Notes: generated by a model not told the origin, from the sequence alone. 64,000 nt of DNA from Mycobacterium colombiense (GCF_001665835.1 NZ_LZSX01000107.1:1-64000), one strand, 5' to 3'; positions 16,371 through 26,359 are shown, counted from the first letter of the stretch. Made by a program: numbers and translations.

Positions 16371-18504
16371 TCTTCCACCCGGCACTTGGACGGCGGCGCT
16401 GATTGGGCCGTGGTGGCCAGCATCATCGGCGGCTCTACGTGCTGGCGCACAACAGTGGAGCCAAGCATGTGGGGAGCAGCAGCTTTATTCACAGACGTTA
16501 CGCACGCAATGGACGTTATTGGCAGCGCATAACCAGGGGCATACGGCAGACGATCTGATAGACCGGTTCCAGACGGGTGAAAAGCTCCATCTGGACCTCG
16601 CGGAGAAGTATCAGACAAAGACGTCAGCCTTCAACTCGGGCGCTGACGCAATCGACTACCTGCGAAGTCGACTGTCTGACATCGCAAATACGGGCAACAA
16701 AGAGATCGATGAAATCCTCGCCTCTAAAAAGCCACCCCCAGAGCAATTAGCCGAAATACAGGCAGTCCAGGCACGCTGCAATGCCGATGCCGCGAATGCG
16801 AGCCGGGACGCGCTCGACAAGCTGATGACGGCCACGCAAAAAATCCTCGATGCTGAAGGCGTAGGCGGCAACGCCCGGAGTTGGGCGCAAGCGAACGGGT
16901 TCGATGTTGGCGATGCCAAGCCGCCGGCGCCGATTAGTGAGCGTGACTTGAATTCGGTAGCTGGCGGTAGCGGGGTGCGTGGTGACGGAGGAGTTCCGCC
17001 ACCTGCTGGGTCGCCGGGCCAGGCGCCGCCAGCCGCGGCGGGTGGTGGGATACGTGGTGGTGGAGGTGTGCCACCCGGCGGGGGGTCAGGTGGGCCGCCT
17101 CCAGCACCAATCGGTGGGGAGGGTGTGCGCGGCGGCAGTATCCCGGGGGCGAGTACCCCATTATCGCCTGCTGGTGTCCAAATGCCCGGCGGTGGCGGAA
17201 CCGTATCGCCAGGGATGCCTGGCGTACACGGCGGCGGAACGCCGATTTCACCGGTCGGTCTAGGTCAAGGTGGCCAGCCCGGCTTAGGGCAAGCTTTCAC
17301 GTCCGGTTTGGCGACCGGGCAGGCGACGGGTCCTGGGGGGCAAGCGTTTACGGCGGGGCCGCTACAAGCGATGGAGGCCGGGGGGCCCCAAACTCCGCAG
17401 GCGGCACCAGCAGGGACGCCGACCGTACCCAGCGCGGGAGCATTCATCCCGACAGGCGCTCCGGTTGACGCGCCCCCGGCGGGGTCCCCCGCGCCAATGA
17501 CTACCGGCGGAGGCGCTTCAGTTACGCCGGTAATGACCGGTGGCTCATGGTCGTCGCCCTCACCGACGCTCGGTGGCGGTTCGTCGATTCCCTCGGGGTC
17601 GTTGCCCGCCTATGGTTCTGACCTCCGTCCGCCGGTGGTGGCGCCCCCATCCGTCCCTTCTGCGCCGGCCGGTCCCGTGTCGGGTGCGCCGGTAGTTTCT
17701 TCGCCAGCATCATCCCCATCCGCGGGTGGGCCGCTTGTTTCACCGGTGGAGCGGACGGCGTCCGGTGCGGCGGCGGGCCAAGCGGGCGCGGGACCATCGA
17801 CCATGGCCGGTGCATCGGCAGCGTCCGCGGCAGCAGGCGCGACCGCCGGCACGGTGTCCGCCAGGACGGCCGAACAACAGCGGTTACAGCGGCTTGTCGA
17901 TGCGGTGGCCCGTCAGGAGCCGCGGCTGTCGTGGGCCGCGGGATTGCGCGACGACGGCACTACGACGCTGCTGGTCACCGACCTCGCGGGCGGGTGGATT
18001 CCGCCGCACGTCCGGTTGCCCGCCCACGTGAGCCTGCTTGAGCCGACGGCACGCCGCCATGACGCCAACATCGTGGATTTGCTCGGCGCCATCACAGTCG
18101 CGGCTGCGCATCACGCCAACACGTATGTCGGTGAGCCAGGTCCCGATGAACCCGCACTGAGCGGCGATCGGCGTGCCCGCTCAGCCACGCCTCAAGTCGA
18201 GGAACTCGGGCCCACCCTGGTTGATGCGGTGCGCCGCCGGGACGGGCTACCCCGGATCGCGCAGGCGGTCGCGGCACCTGCTGTGAGAAAGACGGGCATC
18301 CTCGAGAGCGAATCCGAGCTGTTGCGCGAGTGCGTCGCGGAAATTCAGCACTCCGTGCTGACTGCCTATCCCAACCACGACCTAGCGGCTGTCGGAGATT
18401 GGATGCTTTTAGCGGCTATCGAGGCGCTGATTGACGGACACGAATACCTCGCGAACTATCACCTCGCGTGGTTTGACGTAGGAAGCCACCGGATGACTTC
18501 GTAG
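16360..18504 (+). CDS. Large Gly/Pro-rich ESX-2-locus protein (Rv3900c-Rv3899c-like, continuous)
   Basis: 714 residues from GTG 16360, overlapping the previous frame. Three parts are visible. A helical N-terminal domain (1-195) starts MGIDLPPGTWTAALIGPWWP and contains coiled-coil-like helices. A low-complexity Gly/Pro/Ser-rich middle covers about 200-500. A folded C-terminal domain covers about 505-710 (AEQQRLQRLVDAVARQEPRL, then WAAGLRDDGTTTLLVTDLAG and WIPPHVRLPAHVSLL). The order helical head, disordered linker and folded tail resembles ESX substrates such as EspK. As I recall, H37Rv annotates this region as two genes (about 311 and 410 residues) whose sum equals this one. Function unknown. 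Confidence 0.78.
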   Translation: MGIDLPPGTWTAALIGPWWPASSAALRAGAQQWSQACGEQQLYSQTLRTQWTLLAAHNQGHTADDLIDRFQTGEKLHLDLAEKYQTKTSAFNSGADAIDYLRSRLSDIANTGNKEIDEILASKKPPPEQLAEIQAVQARCNADAANASRDALDKLMTATQKILDAEGVGGNARSWAQANGFDVGDAKPPAPISERDLNSVAGGSGVRGDGGVPPPAGSPGQAPPAAAGGGIRGGGGVPPGGGSGGPPPAPIGGEGVRGGSIPGASTPLSPAGVQMPGGGGTVSPGMPGVHGGGTPISPVGLGQGGQPGLGQAFTSGLATGQATGPGGQAFTAGPLQAMEAGGPQTPQAAPAGTPTVPSAGAFIPTGAPVDAPPAGSPAPMTTGGGASVTPVMTGGSWSSPSPTLGGGSSIPSGSLPAYGSDLRPPVVAPPSVPSAPAGPVSGAPVVSSPASSPSAGGPLVSPVERTASGAAAGQAGAGPSTMAGASAASAAAGATAGTVSARTAEQQRLQRLVDAVARQEPRLSWAAGLRDDGTTTLLVTDLAGGWIPPHVRLPAHVSLLEPTARRHDANIVDLLGAITVAAAHHANTYVGEPGPDEPALSGDRRARSATPQVEELGPTLVDAVRRRDGLPRIAQAVAAPAVRKTGILESESELLRECVAEIQHSVLTAYPNHDLAAVGDWMLLAAIEALIDGHEYLANYHLAWFDVGSHRMTS

Positions 18505-18628
18505 CGCGGTTCCGCAGTCTTGGGTGACTACCGCATTCAACCTGTTGTGACAAAATGTGCAGTGCAGGCGATCGGCGTTGCCGGTCTACATGCTTGAGTC
18601 TATGCAACAGGGGTAGAGGTGAGAGATC

Positions 18629-19534
18629 GTGGGCGGTGGAGTCGAAGCTAATATTCCGACTTACGTCGGCGCGAATAACATGCCAGAAGCGCCATTTCCG
18701 GTGGCGACCCCCCCTCACCCACCCGGCGCGTCGGCTGTGGACGCCGGTGGCGGCGCACTAACCGGAGCCGGCAACGCTGGCGTCCCCAAAGACGCAGCAG
18801 ACGCCGCTGCGGCAGACGCTGACCGGCGCGCACACGCCGCCGACGCCGCGGCGAAGTTCCCGGCCAACGAGGCCAACGGGCAGCAGGACATGCAGATGAT
18901 CCAGCAGATGCTGCAGAGCGTTACCGGCGCGCTCGGCGGCGCGATCGGTGGAGTCATGGGGCCGATGACGCAGCTTCCACAGCAGGCGATGCAGGCCGGT
19001 CAGAGCGCCCTTCAGCCGCTGATGAGCGCGGTGCAGGGCGGCGCTCATGGCGCCGGGCTCGCCAGCGACGCGCACCTGGTCGACAGCGTCGGCAGCGGCG
19101 GCGGCTCCGGACTGGGCGCCGGCTCCGGCGGCGGTGGTGCGGGCCTCGGCGGCGGCACGACCCCGGCCAGCTCGCTGGGGCCGCCGCCCGTGCCCACGTC
19201 GTCCCCGCCGACGACGCCCGCGGGCGCCAAGGCGCCGATGATGCCGCCGACGGGTGGGATGCCGGCTATGCCCGGGCAATCCGGCATGACCGGTATGCCG
19301 ATGATGCCGCCGGGCGCGATGGGCCACGGCGGCGAAGGCGGCAAGAAGGACAGCCCGGTCGAGAAGCGGGTGATGGCCCCGGGTGTGCCCAACGGCCAAC
19401 CGATCAAGGGCCGCTTGACCATTCCGCCGAGCGCTCCGGGCAACAAATCCGGGGAGGCCAAGCCGACCGTGGTCACCAATAGGCCTAACCGCCGGATCGT
19501 GATCATGCCGTCCGAGGACGAGCCGAAAGAATAG
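18629..19534 (+). CDS. Gly/Pro/Met-rich ESX-2-locus protein, Rv3898c/Rv3897c-like
   Basis: 301 residues from GTG 18629, with a GAGGTGAGAG ribosome region upstream. The N-terminal part (about 30-160) is Ala/Asp-rich and helical, including DMQMIQQMLQSVTGALGGAI and GPMTQLPQQAMQAGQSALQP. This resembles the helical pieces of ESX-secreted proteins. The middle is Gly/Pro/Met-rich, and a basic tail ends NRPNRRIVIMPSEDEPKE. No membrane helix or Sec signal is seen. It precedes the transglycosylase gene, as Rv3898c/Rv3897c do in H37Rv, where this stretch is annotated as two short genes as I recall. Likely a type VII substrate or chaperone partner; inference from composition and place. Confidence 0.72.
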   Translation: MGGGVEANIPTYVGANNMPEAPFPVATPPHPPGASAVDAGGGALTGAGNAGVPKDAADAAAADADRRAHAADAAAKFPANEANGQQDMQMIQQMLQSVTGALGGAIGGVMGPMTQLPQQAMQAGQSALQPLMSAVQGGAHGAGLASDAHLVDSVGSGGGSGLGAGSGGGGAGLGGGTTPASSLGPPPVPTSSPPTTPAGAKAPMMPPTGGMPAMPGQSGMTGMPMMPPGAMGHGGEGGKKDSPVEKRVMAPGVPNGQPIKGRLTIPPSAPGNKSGEAKPTVVTNRPNRRIVIMPSEDEPKE

Positions 19535-19784
19535 CACCATACCCAGCCCGCAGAACCGTGAGTGGCCGTGCGGTTCGCCCGCCAGTATTGTCGCTACGTA
19601 ATCGCGGCCGGGCCGATCCCAAATGCGCGGGTCAAATTGGGTTGTCCGTTATTGACAGCAGAACTGTCGATGCGTGCATGCTATTGGCACGTCTGCAACG
19701 GAGGGTGTGGGAGTACTAGCGCGAAGTGTCCGGCAAGGATGCGGCGCCGCCAGGGCGCACAAATGGATCAGGGCGGGGAAGCCG

Positions 19785-20651
19785 GTGACCGATCCCCTGA
19801 AAATGCAAGCGGTCGCGGCGCTGACTCGTGCCCACAATATGTTCAGGGAAGCCACCGCCGGCGACGGCGTGGGTGACGCGCCGGCCCGGACGCAGGCGCA
19901 CGCTGAGGCGATAACGCACCGCGCGGACGGGCTGCCCGGCACAGCTGCAGGAATGTCGGGCGCCTCGATAAACCAGCTAAGCCGGCTGGCCCATTCGGAC
20001 CGGGCGCTGGGACAGATCATCACCGCGGCGCGGGCCGAGCACACATCTGGCCGCACGGCGACGGGGACCGTGCTGGACGCCGCCTTGACCGACACGACAC
20101 CGGCCGTCGATACGCCGCTGGGCCGACGGGAGGCGGCCGCCCGCATGGCGGCCCGGCTGCGGGCCCAACACCGGCATGTCGCCGGATCGCGCCGCCGGGC
20201 AAGGCTTCTCGCGCGCAGGCTCCGACGCTTGCACTACCTACGAGGGCGGTCGATGCACGGCAACCAGCCCAGCGGGCGCCCGGCAGTACTGGCTGCCATC
20301 CGTAAAGCCCTGGACATCAAGGGCATTCACGACCCGGCGGCGCGCGCCCGCTGGGAACGCGGCATGGACCTGGTGGCCCGCCGCGAGTCCAACTACAACG
20401 CAAGCGCGGTCAACGATTGGGATTCCAACGCGGCGCGGGGCACACCGAGCAAGGGCGCCTGGCAATTCATCGCGCCGACGTTCGCGGCGTACCACCAGCC
20501 GGGGACCTCGCGCGACATTCACAATCTGGTGGCCCAGGCGTGCGCGTTCATCAACTATGCGATGGGCCGCTACGGGGTGGCCATCGACGCGTCGAACCTA
20601 GCCGATCGGATTCAGCAGGCCGATCCTCACCGAGCACCCAAGGGGTACTGA
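19785..20651 (+). CDS. Lytic transglycosylase (SLT domain), Rv3896c-like
   Basis: 288 residues from GTG 19785 (VTDPLKMQAVAALTRAHNMF), preceded by GGGGAAG; the frame is open back to 19674 but the extension looks non-genic. Residues about 1-140 are helical and resemble the heads of other ESX-linked proteins. Residues about 170-280 form a goose-lysozyme/SLT-like domain with catalytic Glu in DLVARRESNYNASAVNDWDS, then GTPSKGAWQFIAPTFAAYHQ. It would cleave peptidoglycan glycan strands, opening the wall for a secretion machine. It sits directly before eccB2 (2 nt gap), as Rv3896c does in M. tuberculosis. No Sec signal is visible, consistent with non-Sec export. Confidence 0.85.
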   Translation: MTDPLKMQAVAALTRAHNMFREATAGDGVGDAPARTQAHAEAITHRADGLPGTAAGMSGASINQLSRLAHSDRALGQIITAARAEHTSGRTATGTVLDAALTDTTPAVDTPLGRREAAARMAARLRAQHRHVAGSRRRARLLARRLRRLHYLRGRSMHGNQPSGRPAVLAAIRKALDIKGIHDPAARARWERGMDLVARRESNYNASAVNDWDSNAARGTPSKGAWQFIAPTFAAYHQPGTSRDIHNLVAQACAFINYAMGRYGVAIDASNLADRIQQADPHRAPKGY

Positions 20652-20653
20652 GC

Positions 20654-22141
20654 ATGCCGCTGAGTTTGTCTAACCGCGACCAGAACTCTGGGCACCTGTT
20701 CTACAACCGTCGTCTGCGCGCGGCGACCACCCGCTTCTCGGTGCGCATGAAGCACGACGACCGCAAGCAGACCGCAGCGCTGGTGTTGTCGATACTCCTG
20801 GTCGCCATCGCCTCGGGTTGGATGCTGCTGCTGAACGTACTGAAACCGACTGGCATCGTGGGTGATTCGGCAATCATCGGCGACCGCGATTCCGGGGCAC
20901 TCTACGCCAGGATCGACGGCCGGCTCTACCCGGTGCTGAATTTGACGTCGGCGCGGCTGGCGACCGGCACGGCGAATCAGCCGACATGGGTGAAACCCGC
21001 TGAGATAGCGAAGTATCCGACCGGGCCGCTGGTCGGCATCCCGGGCGCGCCGGCGGCGATGCCGGTCCACCGGGGTGCGACGTCGGCGTGGGCGGTCTGC
21101 GACACGGCGGGACGGCCGCGCAGCCCCGAACGGCCGGTGGTGACCTCGATCGCCGGCGTGCTCGACGGCTTCGACCGCGCCACACCGCTGAGCGACGACG
21201 CCGGGGTGCTGGTCACGTTCGAGGGCAACACCTTCGTGATCTGGGGCGGCAAACGCTCACAGATCGATCCGACGAACAGGGCGATCACGCTGAGCCTGGG
21301 CCTGGACCCGGGAGTCACACTGCCGGTGGAGATTTCGCGGGCCCTCTACGATGCGCTGCCCGCGACCGAACCGCTCGGCATCCCGGTGGTGCCCCTGGCG
21401 GGCACGCCGTCGACCTGGGTGTCGGGCTCACAGGTCGGCGCGGTGTTGCAGGCCCAGACCGCCAGCGGCGGCAAGCAGTTCTACGTGCTGTTACCCGACG
21501 GCGTCCAAAAGGTCACCAGCTTCGTCGCGGACCTGTTGCGCAGCGCCAACTCCTACGGCTCGACGGCGCCCCGGGTGGTGACACCCGACGTGCTGGTCAA
21601 CATCCCCGAGGTGTCCTCGCTCGCGGTGGACTACTACCCAACCAAGCGGCTCAATTTCATTGACACCGCGGCCGATCCGACCACCTGCGTCGGGTGGGAG
21701 AAGGGGGCGACGGATCCGCAGGCGCGCGTCGTGGTCTACAACGGGCGCGGACTTCCCACGCCGTCGTACATGGACAACCGCATCGTGCACCTGGTGCGCG
21801 ACGACCGCGACCCGGCGTCGGTGGTCGCCAACCAGGTGCTCGTCTTGCCGGGCGCGGCGAACTTCGTGACGTCGACCAGCGGCGTGGTGACCTCCGACTC
21901 GCGGGAATCGTTGTTCTGGGTTTCCGACAATGGGGTGCGGTTCGGTATCACCAACGACGACACGACGTTGCGCGCGCTCGGGCTCGACCCGGGATCGGCG
22001 GTGCAGGCGCCCTGGCCGCTGCTGCGGACTTTCGCCGCGGGCCCAGCACTGTCAAGGGAGGCAGCGCTTTTGGCGCGGGACACCGTCCCGGCGCTCGGCA
22101 AGGTGGCTGTGGTGACGACATCGGCGAAGCCGGGAGGCTAG
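20654..22141 (+). CDS. eccB2: ESX-2 core membrane protein EccB2
   Basis: 495 residues, the same as Rv3895c as I recall, from ATG 20654. The N-terminus LSNRDQNSGHLFYNRRLRAA is typical of EccB proteins. One membrane helix lies at residues about 41-61 (AALVLSILLVAIASGWMLLL), followed by a large periplasmic domain with the EccB hallmarks (AIIGDRDSGALYARIDGRLY, then PVLNLTSARLATG, and Cys in SAWAVCDTAG and DPTTCVGWEKG). EccB is part of the ESX inner-membrane complex. Here the gene is intact, but its partners eccD, eccE and mycP are not found nearby. eccC2 starts 3 nt downstream. Confidence 0.93.
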   Translation: MPLSLSNRDQNSGHLFYNRRLRAATTRFSVRMKHDDRKQTAALVLSILLVAIASGWMLLLNVLKPTGIVGDSAIIGDRDSGALYARIDGRLYPVLNLTSARLATGTANQPTWVKPAEIAKYPTGPLVGIPGAPAAMPVHRGATSAWAVCDTAGRPRSPERPVVTSIAGVLDGFDRATPLSDDAGVLVTFEGNTFVIWGGKRSQIDPTNRAITLSLGLDPGVTLPVEISRALYDALPATEPLGIPVVPLAGTPSTWVSGSQVGAVLQAQTASGGKQFYVLLPDGVQKVTSFVADLLRSANSYGSTAPRVVTPDVLVNIPEVSSLAVDYYPTKRLNFIDTAADPTTCVGWEKGATDPQARVVVYNGRGLPTPSYMDNRIVHLVRDDRDPASVVANQVLVLPGAANFVTSTSGVVTSDSRESLFWVSDNGVRFGITNDDTTLRALGLDPGSAVQAPWPLLRTFAAGPALSREAALLARDTVPALGKVAVVTTSAKPGG

Positions 22142-22144
22142 AGA

Positions 22145-25100
22145 ATGTCCAAGAAAGCGTTCCCCATCAACCGCATCAAGATCGAGCCGCCGAAACCGGT
22201 TCGGGTAGCACCGAGCGCGCCGATCGCGCTGCCGGAACGCGAGCCGCGCAACATCTGGGTGATGATCGGTGTGCCGGCGCTGATCGTCGCGCTCATCGGC
22301 ACCATCGTCATGCTCTACGTCTCCGGCGTGCGCAGCCTGACCACCGGCTTCTTCCCCCTCATGGGCATCGGCGCCTTCAGCATGCTGGCCTTCTCCGGCC
22401 GATTCGGCCGAGCCCGCAAGATCACTTGGGGCGAAATGGAAAAGGGCCGTCGCCGCTACCTGCGTGATCTCGACGGCAACCGCGACGAGATCCAGACCGC
22501 CGTGTGCGCGCAGCGCGAATGGCAGAACTCCGTGCACGCCGACCCCCGCGGGCTCGGGGCCATCATCGGTGGCCCGCGGATGTGGGAACGCGGGCGCGGC
22601 GACGCGGACTTCCTGGAGGTGCGGCTCGGCACCGGCGTGCAGCACGCACCCGACTCGGTGCTGTCGGTGACCTGGCCCGACATCGCCTCCGACGAGGAGC
22701 TCGAACCCGTCACCGGGCAGGCGCTGCGCGATTTCATCTTGGAGCAGCGCAAGATTCGCGACATCGCCAAGGTGGTCAACCTGCGCTCTGCGCCCGGCTT
22801 CAGCTTTGTCGGCGAGGACCTGGACCGGCTGCGGTCGCTGATGCGCTCGGTGCTGTGCTCCCTGGCGGTCTTCCACAACCCGCGCGACGTCAAGCTGATG
22901 GTGGTGACCCGCAACCCCGAGGTGTGGTCGTGGATCGTGTGGCTGCCGCACAACCTGCACGACGAACTGTTCGACGCCTGCGGTTTTCGGCGCCTGGTCT
23001 TCGCCACGCCCGAGGAACTCGAAGAGACCCTCGGCGCCGAGTTGCACATGAAGGGCAAGCGCGGCGCCTGGACACCGCTGGCCGCGGCCAGCCCCACCGC
23101 GATGGGCTCGACCCTGGAAACCGGCGCGGACACGGTCGATCTGGGCCCGCACCTGGTGATCATCGATGACAACACGGGCAGCCCCGACGCCTGGGAGAGC
23201 GTCGTCGGCCAGGTCGGCAAGGCGGGAATCACCTTGCTGCGCATCGCCTCCCGGATCGGCACCGGCGTGGGCTTTGCCGCCGACCAGGTGTTCGACCTCA
23301 GCGAACGCCACAGCTCACCCAACGGCTCGGTCAACGGCGACGTCGTCCTGCACCGCAACGGCTCCGATGCCGACGGCGAAGACGACCGCCCGGCACCACT
23401 GCTGCGGGTCCGCAACAAGTTCTTCGCGCACGCCGACCAGCTCTCCGTGCACCGCGCGTATCGCTACGCGCGGGCGATGGCCCGCTGGTCACCGACCAGC
23501 CGCAGCGAGATCGCCGACTCGGTCAGCGGCGCAACCGAATTGCTGCGCGCCCTGGGCATCAACGATCCCCGCGACCTGGATGTCGACCGGCTGTGGGCCG
23601 AACGTCGCGGCCGCGGTGACGAGCGCTGGTGCGAGGTCCCGGTCGGCGCCAAACCCAACGGCGAGCTGCAGAACATCACCATCCGCGCCAAGGACTTCGG
23701 CGGCTTCGGGTTCCACTCCGTCGTCATCGGTACCAGTGGCTCGGGCAAGTCGGAGTTCTTCCTGTCGTTGGTCTATGGCATCGCGCTGACGCACTCCCCG
23801 GAGACGTTCAACGTCATCTTCGTCGACATGAAGTTCGAGTCGGCGGCACAGGACATCCTGGGCATCCCGCACGTAGTTGCCGCGCTGTCGAACCTCGGCA
23901 AAGACGAACGACACCTGGCCGAGCGGATGCGCAGGGTCATCGACGGTGAGATCAAGCAGCGCTACGAGCTGTTCACCTCGGTGGGCGCCCGTGACGCCAA
24001 CGACTACGAGGAGATCCGGCTCGCCGGGCGCGATCTGCCACCGGTGCCGGTGCTGCTCGTCATCGTCGACGAGTACCTGGAACTGTTCGCCAACCACGAG
24101 AAGTGGATCAACCTCATCATCCACATCGGCCAGGAAGGCCGCGGCGCCAACGTCTTCTTCATGCTGGGCGGGCAGCGGCTGGACCTGTCCTCGCTGCAAA
24201 AGGTCAAGTCCAACATCGCCTTTCGCATCGCGCTGCGCGCCGAGTCCGGTGACGACAGCCGCGAAGTGATCGGTTCGGACGCCGCCTACCACCTGCCGTC
24301 GAAGGAAAACGGTTTCGGTCTGCTCAAGGTGGGGCCGCGTGACCTCGAGCCGTTCCGCTGCTTCTACCTCTCCGCCCCGTTCGTGGTGCCGAAGACCAAA
24401 GAGGTCGCCACCACCGTCGACATGACGTTGACCAAGCCGCGGTTGTACAACTGGCAGTACCAGCCGCTGGACGCGTCGGATGCCACGGCATTGGAGGTCG
24501 CCGCCGCCGTCGATGCCGAACCCGACGAATTCCTGTACTACGACGACGGTTACAAGCGGAAGAAGGTCGTCGACGTGCTGCGGGAGTCGTTGCACGAGGT
24601 GCCGCACCGGTCACCGCGCCGTCCCTGGCTGGAGCCGCTGGAGGAGCCCGAGTCCATCGACGCTCTGGTCGCGGGATACCGGGGCAAGCCATGGCATGTC
24701 GACTACGGGCGGAACCCGGGTCTGATGTTCCCGGTGGGCGTGATGGACATCCCCGAGGAATCGAAGCAGATCGTGCATGCGGTGGATGCGTTGCGCAGCA
24801 ACGTGATCGTGGTGGGCGCCAAGCAAAAGGGCAAGACGACCACGCTGATGACGCTGATGTGTTCGGCGGCAGCGATGTACACCCCGTCGCGGGTGACGTT
24901 CTTCTGCATCGGCGGGGCGACCCTCGCCCAGGCCGCCTCGCTGCCCCACGTCACCGACATCGTGTCGCCGAAGGACGCCGAGGGCATCGAGCGAATCCTG
25001 AGCAGCATGGACGCCTTGATCGATGCCCGCGAGGATTCGTTCCGGCGCCTCAAGATCGACCTCGACGGCTTCCGCGAACGCCGGTTCGCGCCGGGCAGCG

Positions 25101-26359
25101 ACGGCCTCGGCGGCACCGACGCCAACGACCCGTTCGGCGACGTCTTCGTGGTGGTCGATGACTACGACGACCTGTACTCGAAAGACACCGTGCTCGGTGA
25201 CCGCATCATCTCGTTGAGCAGCCGCGGCCCTGAATACGGGGTGCACGTGATGTGCAGCGCCGGCGGCTGGATTCACGGGCAGCGGCAGAGCCTGTTGCAA
25301 AACGCCACGGCGCGAATCCAATTGCGGTTGGCCGATCCCAGCGAGAGTCAGATGGGCCACTCGTCGCTCGAATCGCGCGACGCGGCCCGGCGGACGCTGA
25401 ACCGGCCCGGCTTCGGTCTGACCGACAGCCTGCACGAGCTGCGGGTGGGTGCGCCGGCGCTGACCGACCCCATCACCGGCGCGATTGTCAGCATCGTCGA
25501 CGTCGGCGCCCGCATCGCGGACGTCGCCGGTGTGACCAAGCACGCCACCCTGCAGCGACTGCCGCAGCGGGTGGCGCTGAAGGCGATCCTGGACTACGAG
25601 GCCGCGCACCCCAGCGGCGACGACCTCTCGATCAGCTTCGCCATCGGCGAGCGGCACGAACTGGGGCCCGTCCCCATCAAGCTGCGCGAGAGTCCCGGGT
25701 TGATGATCTTGGGGCGGCAGGGCTGTGGAAAAACCATGTCGCTGGTCGCCATTGGCGAGGCGATCATGAACCGGTTCAGCCCCGAAGAGGCGCAGCTGAC
25801 GCTGATCGACCCCAAGACCGCGCCGCACGGTCTACGGGATCTGCACGGGCCCGGCTACGTAAGCGCCTACGCCTACGACCAGGACGAGATCGACGAGGTG
25901 ATCACCGCACTCGCGCAACAGGTTTTGCTGCCGCGGCTGCCACCGAAAGGCCTGAGCCAGGAGGAGTTACGCGCGCTCAAGCCGTGGCAGGGCCCGCGAC
26001 ACTTCGTGCTCATCGACGACGTCCAGGACCTGCGCCCCGACCAGAGCTATCCGCCCAAGCCGCCGGTGGGCGCGGCGCTGTGGAAGCTGATGGAGCGTGC
26101 GCGGCAGATCGGCTTGCACGTCTTCACCACCCGCAACAGCGCGAACTGGGCGACGCTGCAGATGGATCCGTGGATGCGGTTCCAGAACTCCGCGAAAGTG
26201 GCTCAGCTGTATATGGATAACGATCCACAGAACCGGATCAACCGAAACGTCCGGGCCCAGACGCTGCCGCCGGGGCGTGGCCTGCTGGTCAGCGTCGACG
26301 GCGACGTCGAAGGCGTGCTGGTGGGGCTGCCGTCGTCGGTCATACCGCCCCAGCAGTAA
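22145..26359 (+). CDS. eccC2: ESX-2 motor ATPase EccC2 (FtsK/SpoIIIE type)
   Basis: 1404 residues from ATG 22145. Two membrane helices at about residues 36-90 (IWVMIGVPALIVALIGTIVM) are followed by three FtsK/SpoIIIE ATPase domains. Walker A motifs are GTSGSGKS (near 531), GAKQKGKT (near 892) and GRQGCGKT (near 1190). Walker B-like strands are LLVIVDEYLEL, VFVVVDDYDDL and HFVLIDDVQDL. All three P-loops keep the GK(S/T) core. EccC recognises and pumps ESX substrates. The gene looks intact to its stop, but no PE/PPE/esx genes follow. Instead its last 20 nt overlap the 3' end of a convergent mmpL. Confidence 0.94.
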   Translation: MSKKAFPINRIKIEPPKPVRVAPSAPIALPEREPRNIWVMIGVPALIVALIGTIVMLYVSGVRSLTTGFFPLMGIGAFSMLAFSGRFGRARKITWGEMEKGRRRYLRDLDGNRDEIQTAVCAQREWQNSVHADPRGLGAIIGGPRMWERGRGDADFLEVRLGTGVQHAPDSVLSVTWPDIASDEELEPVTGQALRDFILEQRKIRDIAKVVNLRSAPGFSFVGEDLDRLRSLMRSVLCSLAVFHNPRDVKLMVVTRNPEVWSWIVWLPHNLHDELFDACGFRRLVFATPEELEETLGAELHMKGKRGAWTPLAAASPTAMGSTLETGADTVDLGPHLVIIDDNTGSPDAWESVVGQVGKAGITLLRIASRIGTGVGFAADQVFDLSERHSSPNGSVNGDVVLHRNGSDADGEDDRPAPLLRVRNKFFAHADQLSVHRAYRYARAMARWSPTSRSEIADSVSGATELLRALGINDPRDLDVDRLWAERRGRGDERWCEVPVGAKPNGELQNITIRAKDFGGFGFHSVVIGTSGSGKSEFFLSLVYGIALTHSPETFNVIFVDMKFESAAQDILGIPHVVAALSNLGKDERHLAERMRRVIDGEIKQRYELFTSVGARDANDYEEIRLAGRDLPPVPVLLVIVDEYLELFANHEKWINLIIHIGQEGRGANVFFMLGGQRLDLSSLQKVKSNIAFRIALRAESGDDSREVIGSDAAYHLPSKENGFGLLKVGPRDLEPFRCFYLSAPFVVPKTKEVATTVDMTLTKPRLYNWQYQPLDASDATALEVAAAVDAEPDEFLYYDDGYKRKKVVDVLRESLHEVPHRSPRRPWLEPLEEPESIDALVAGYRGKPWHVDYGRNPGLMFPVGVMDIPEESKQIVHAVDALRSNVIVVGAKQKGKTTTLMTLMCSAAAMYTPSRVTFFCIGGATLAQAASLPHVTDIVSPKDAEGIERILSSMDALIDAREDSFRRLKIDLDGFRERRFAPGSDGLGGTDANDPFGDVFVVVDDYDDLYSKDTVLGDRIISLSSRGPEYGVHVMCSAGGWIHGQRQSLLQNATARIQLRLADPSESQMGHSSLESRDAARRTLNRPGFGLTDSLHELRVGAPALTDPITGAIVSIVDVGARIADVAGVTKHATLQRLPQRVALKAILDYEAAHPSGDDLSISFAIGERHELGPVPIKLRESPGLMILGRQGCGKTMSLVAIGEAIMNRFSPEEAQLTLIDPKTAPHGLRDLHGPGYVSAYAYDQDEIDEVITALAQQVLLPRLPPKGLSQEELRALKPWQGPRHFVLIDDVQDLRPDQSYPPKPPVGAALWKLMERARQIGLHVFTTRNSANWATLQMDPWMRFQNSAKVAQLYMDNDPQNRINRNVRAQTLPPGRGLLVSVDGDVEGVLVGLPSSVIPPQQ

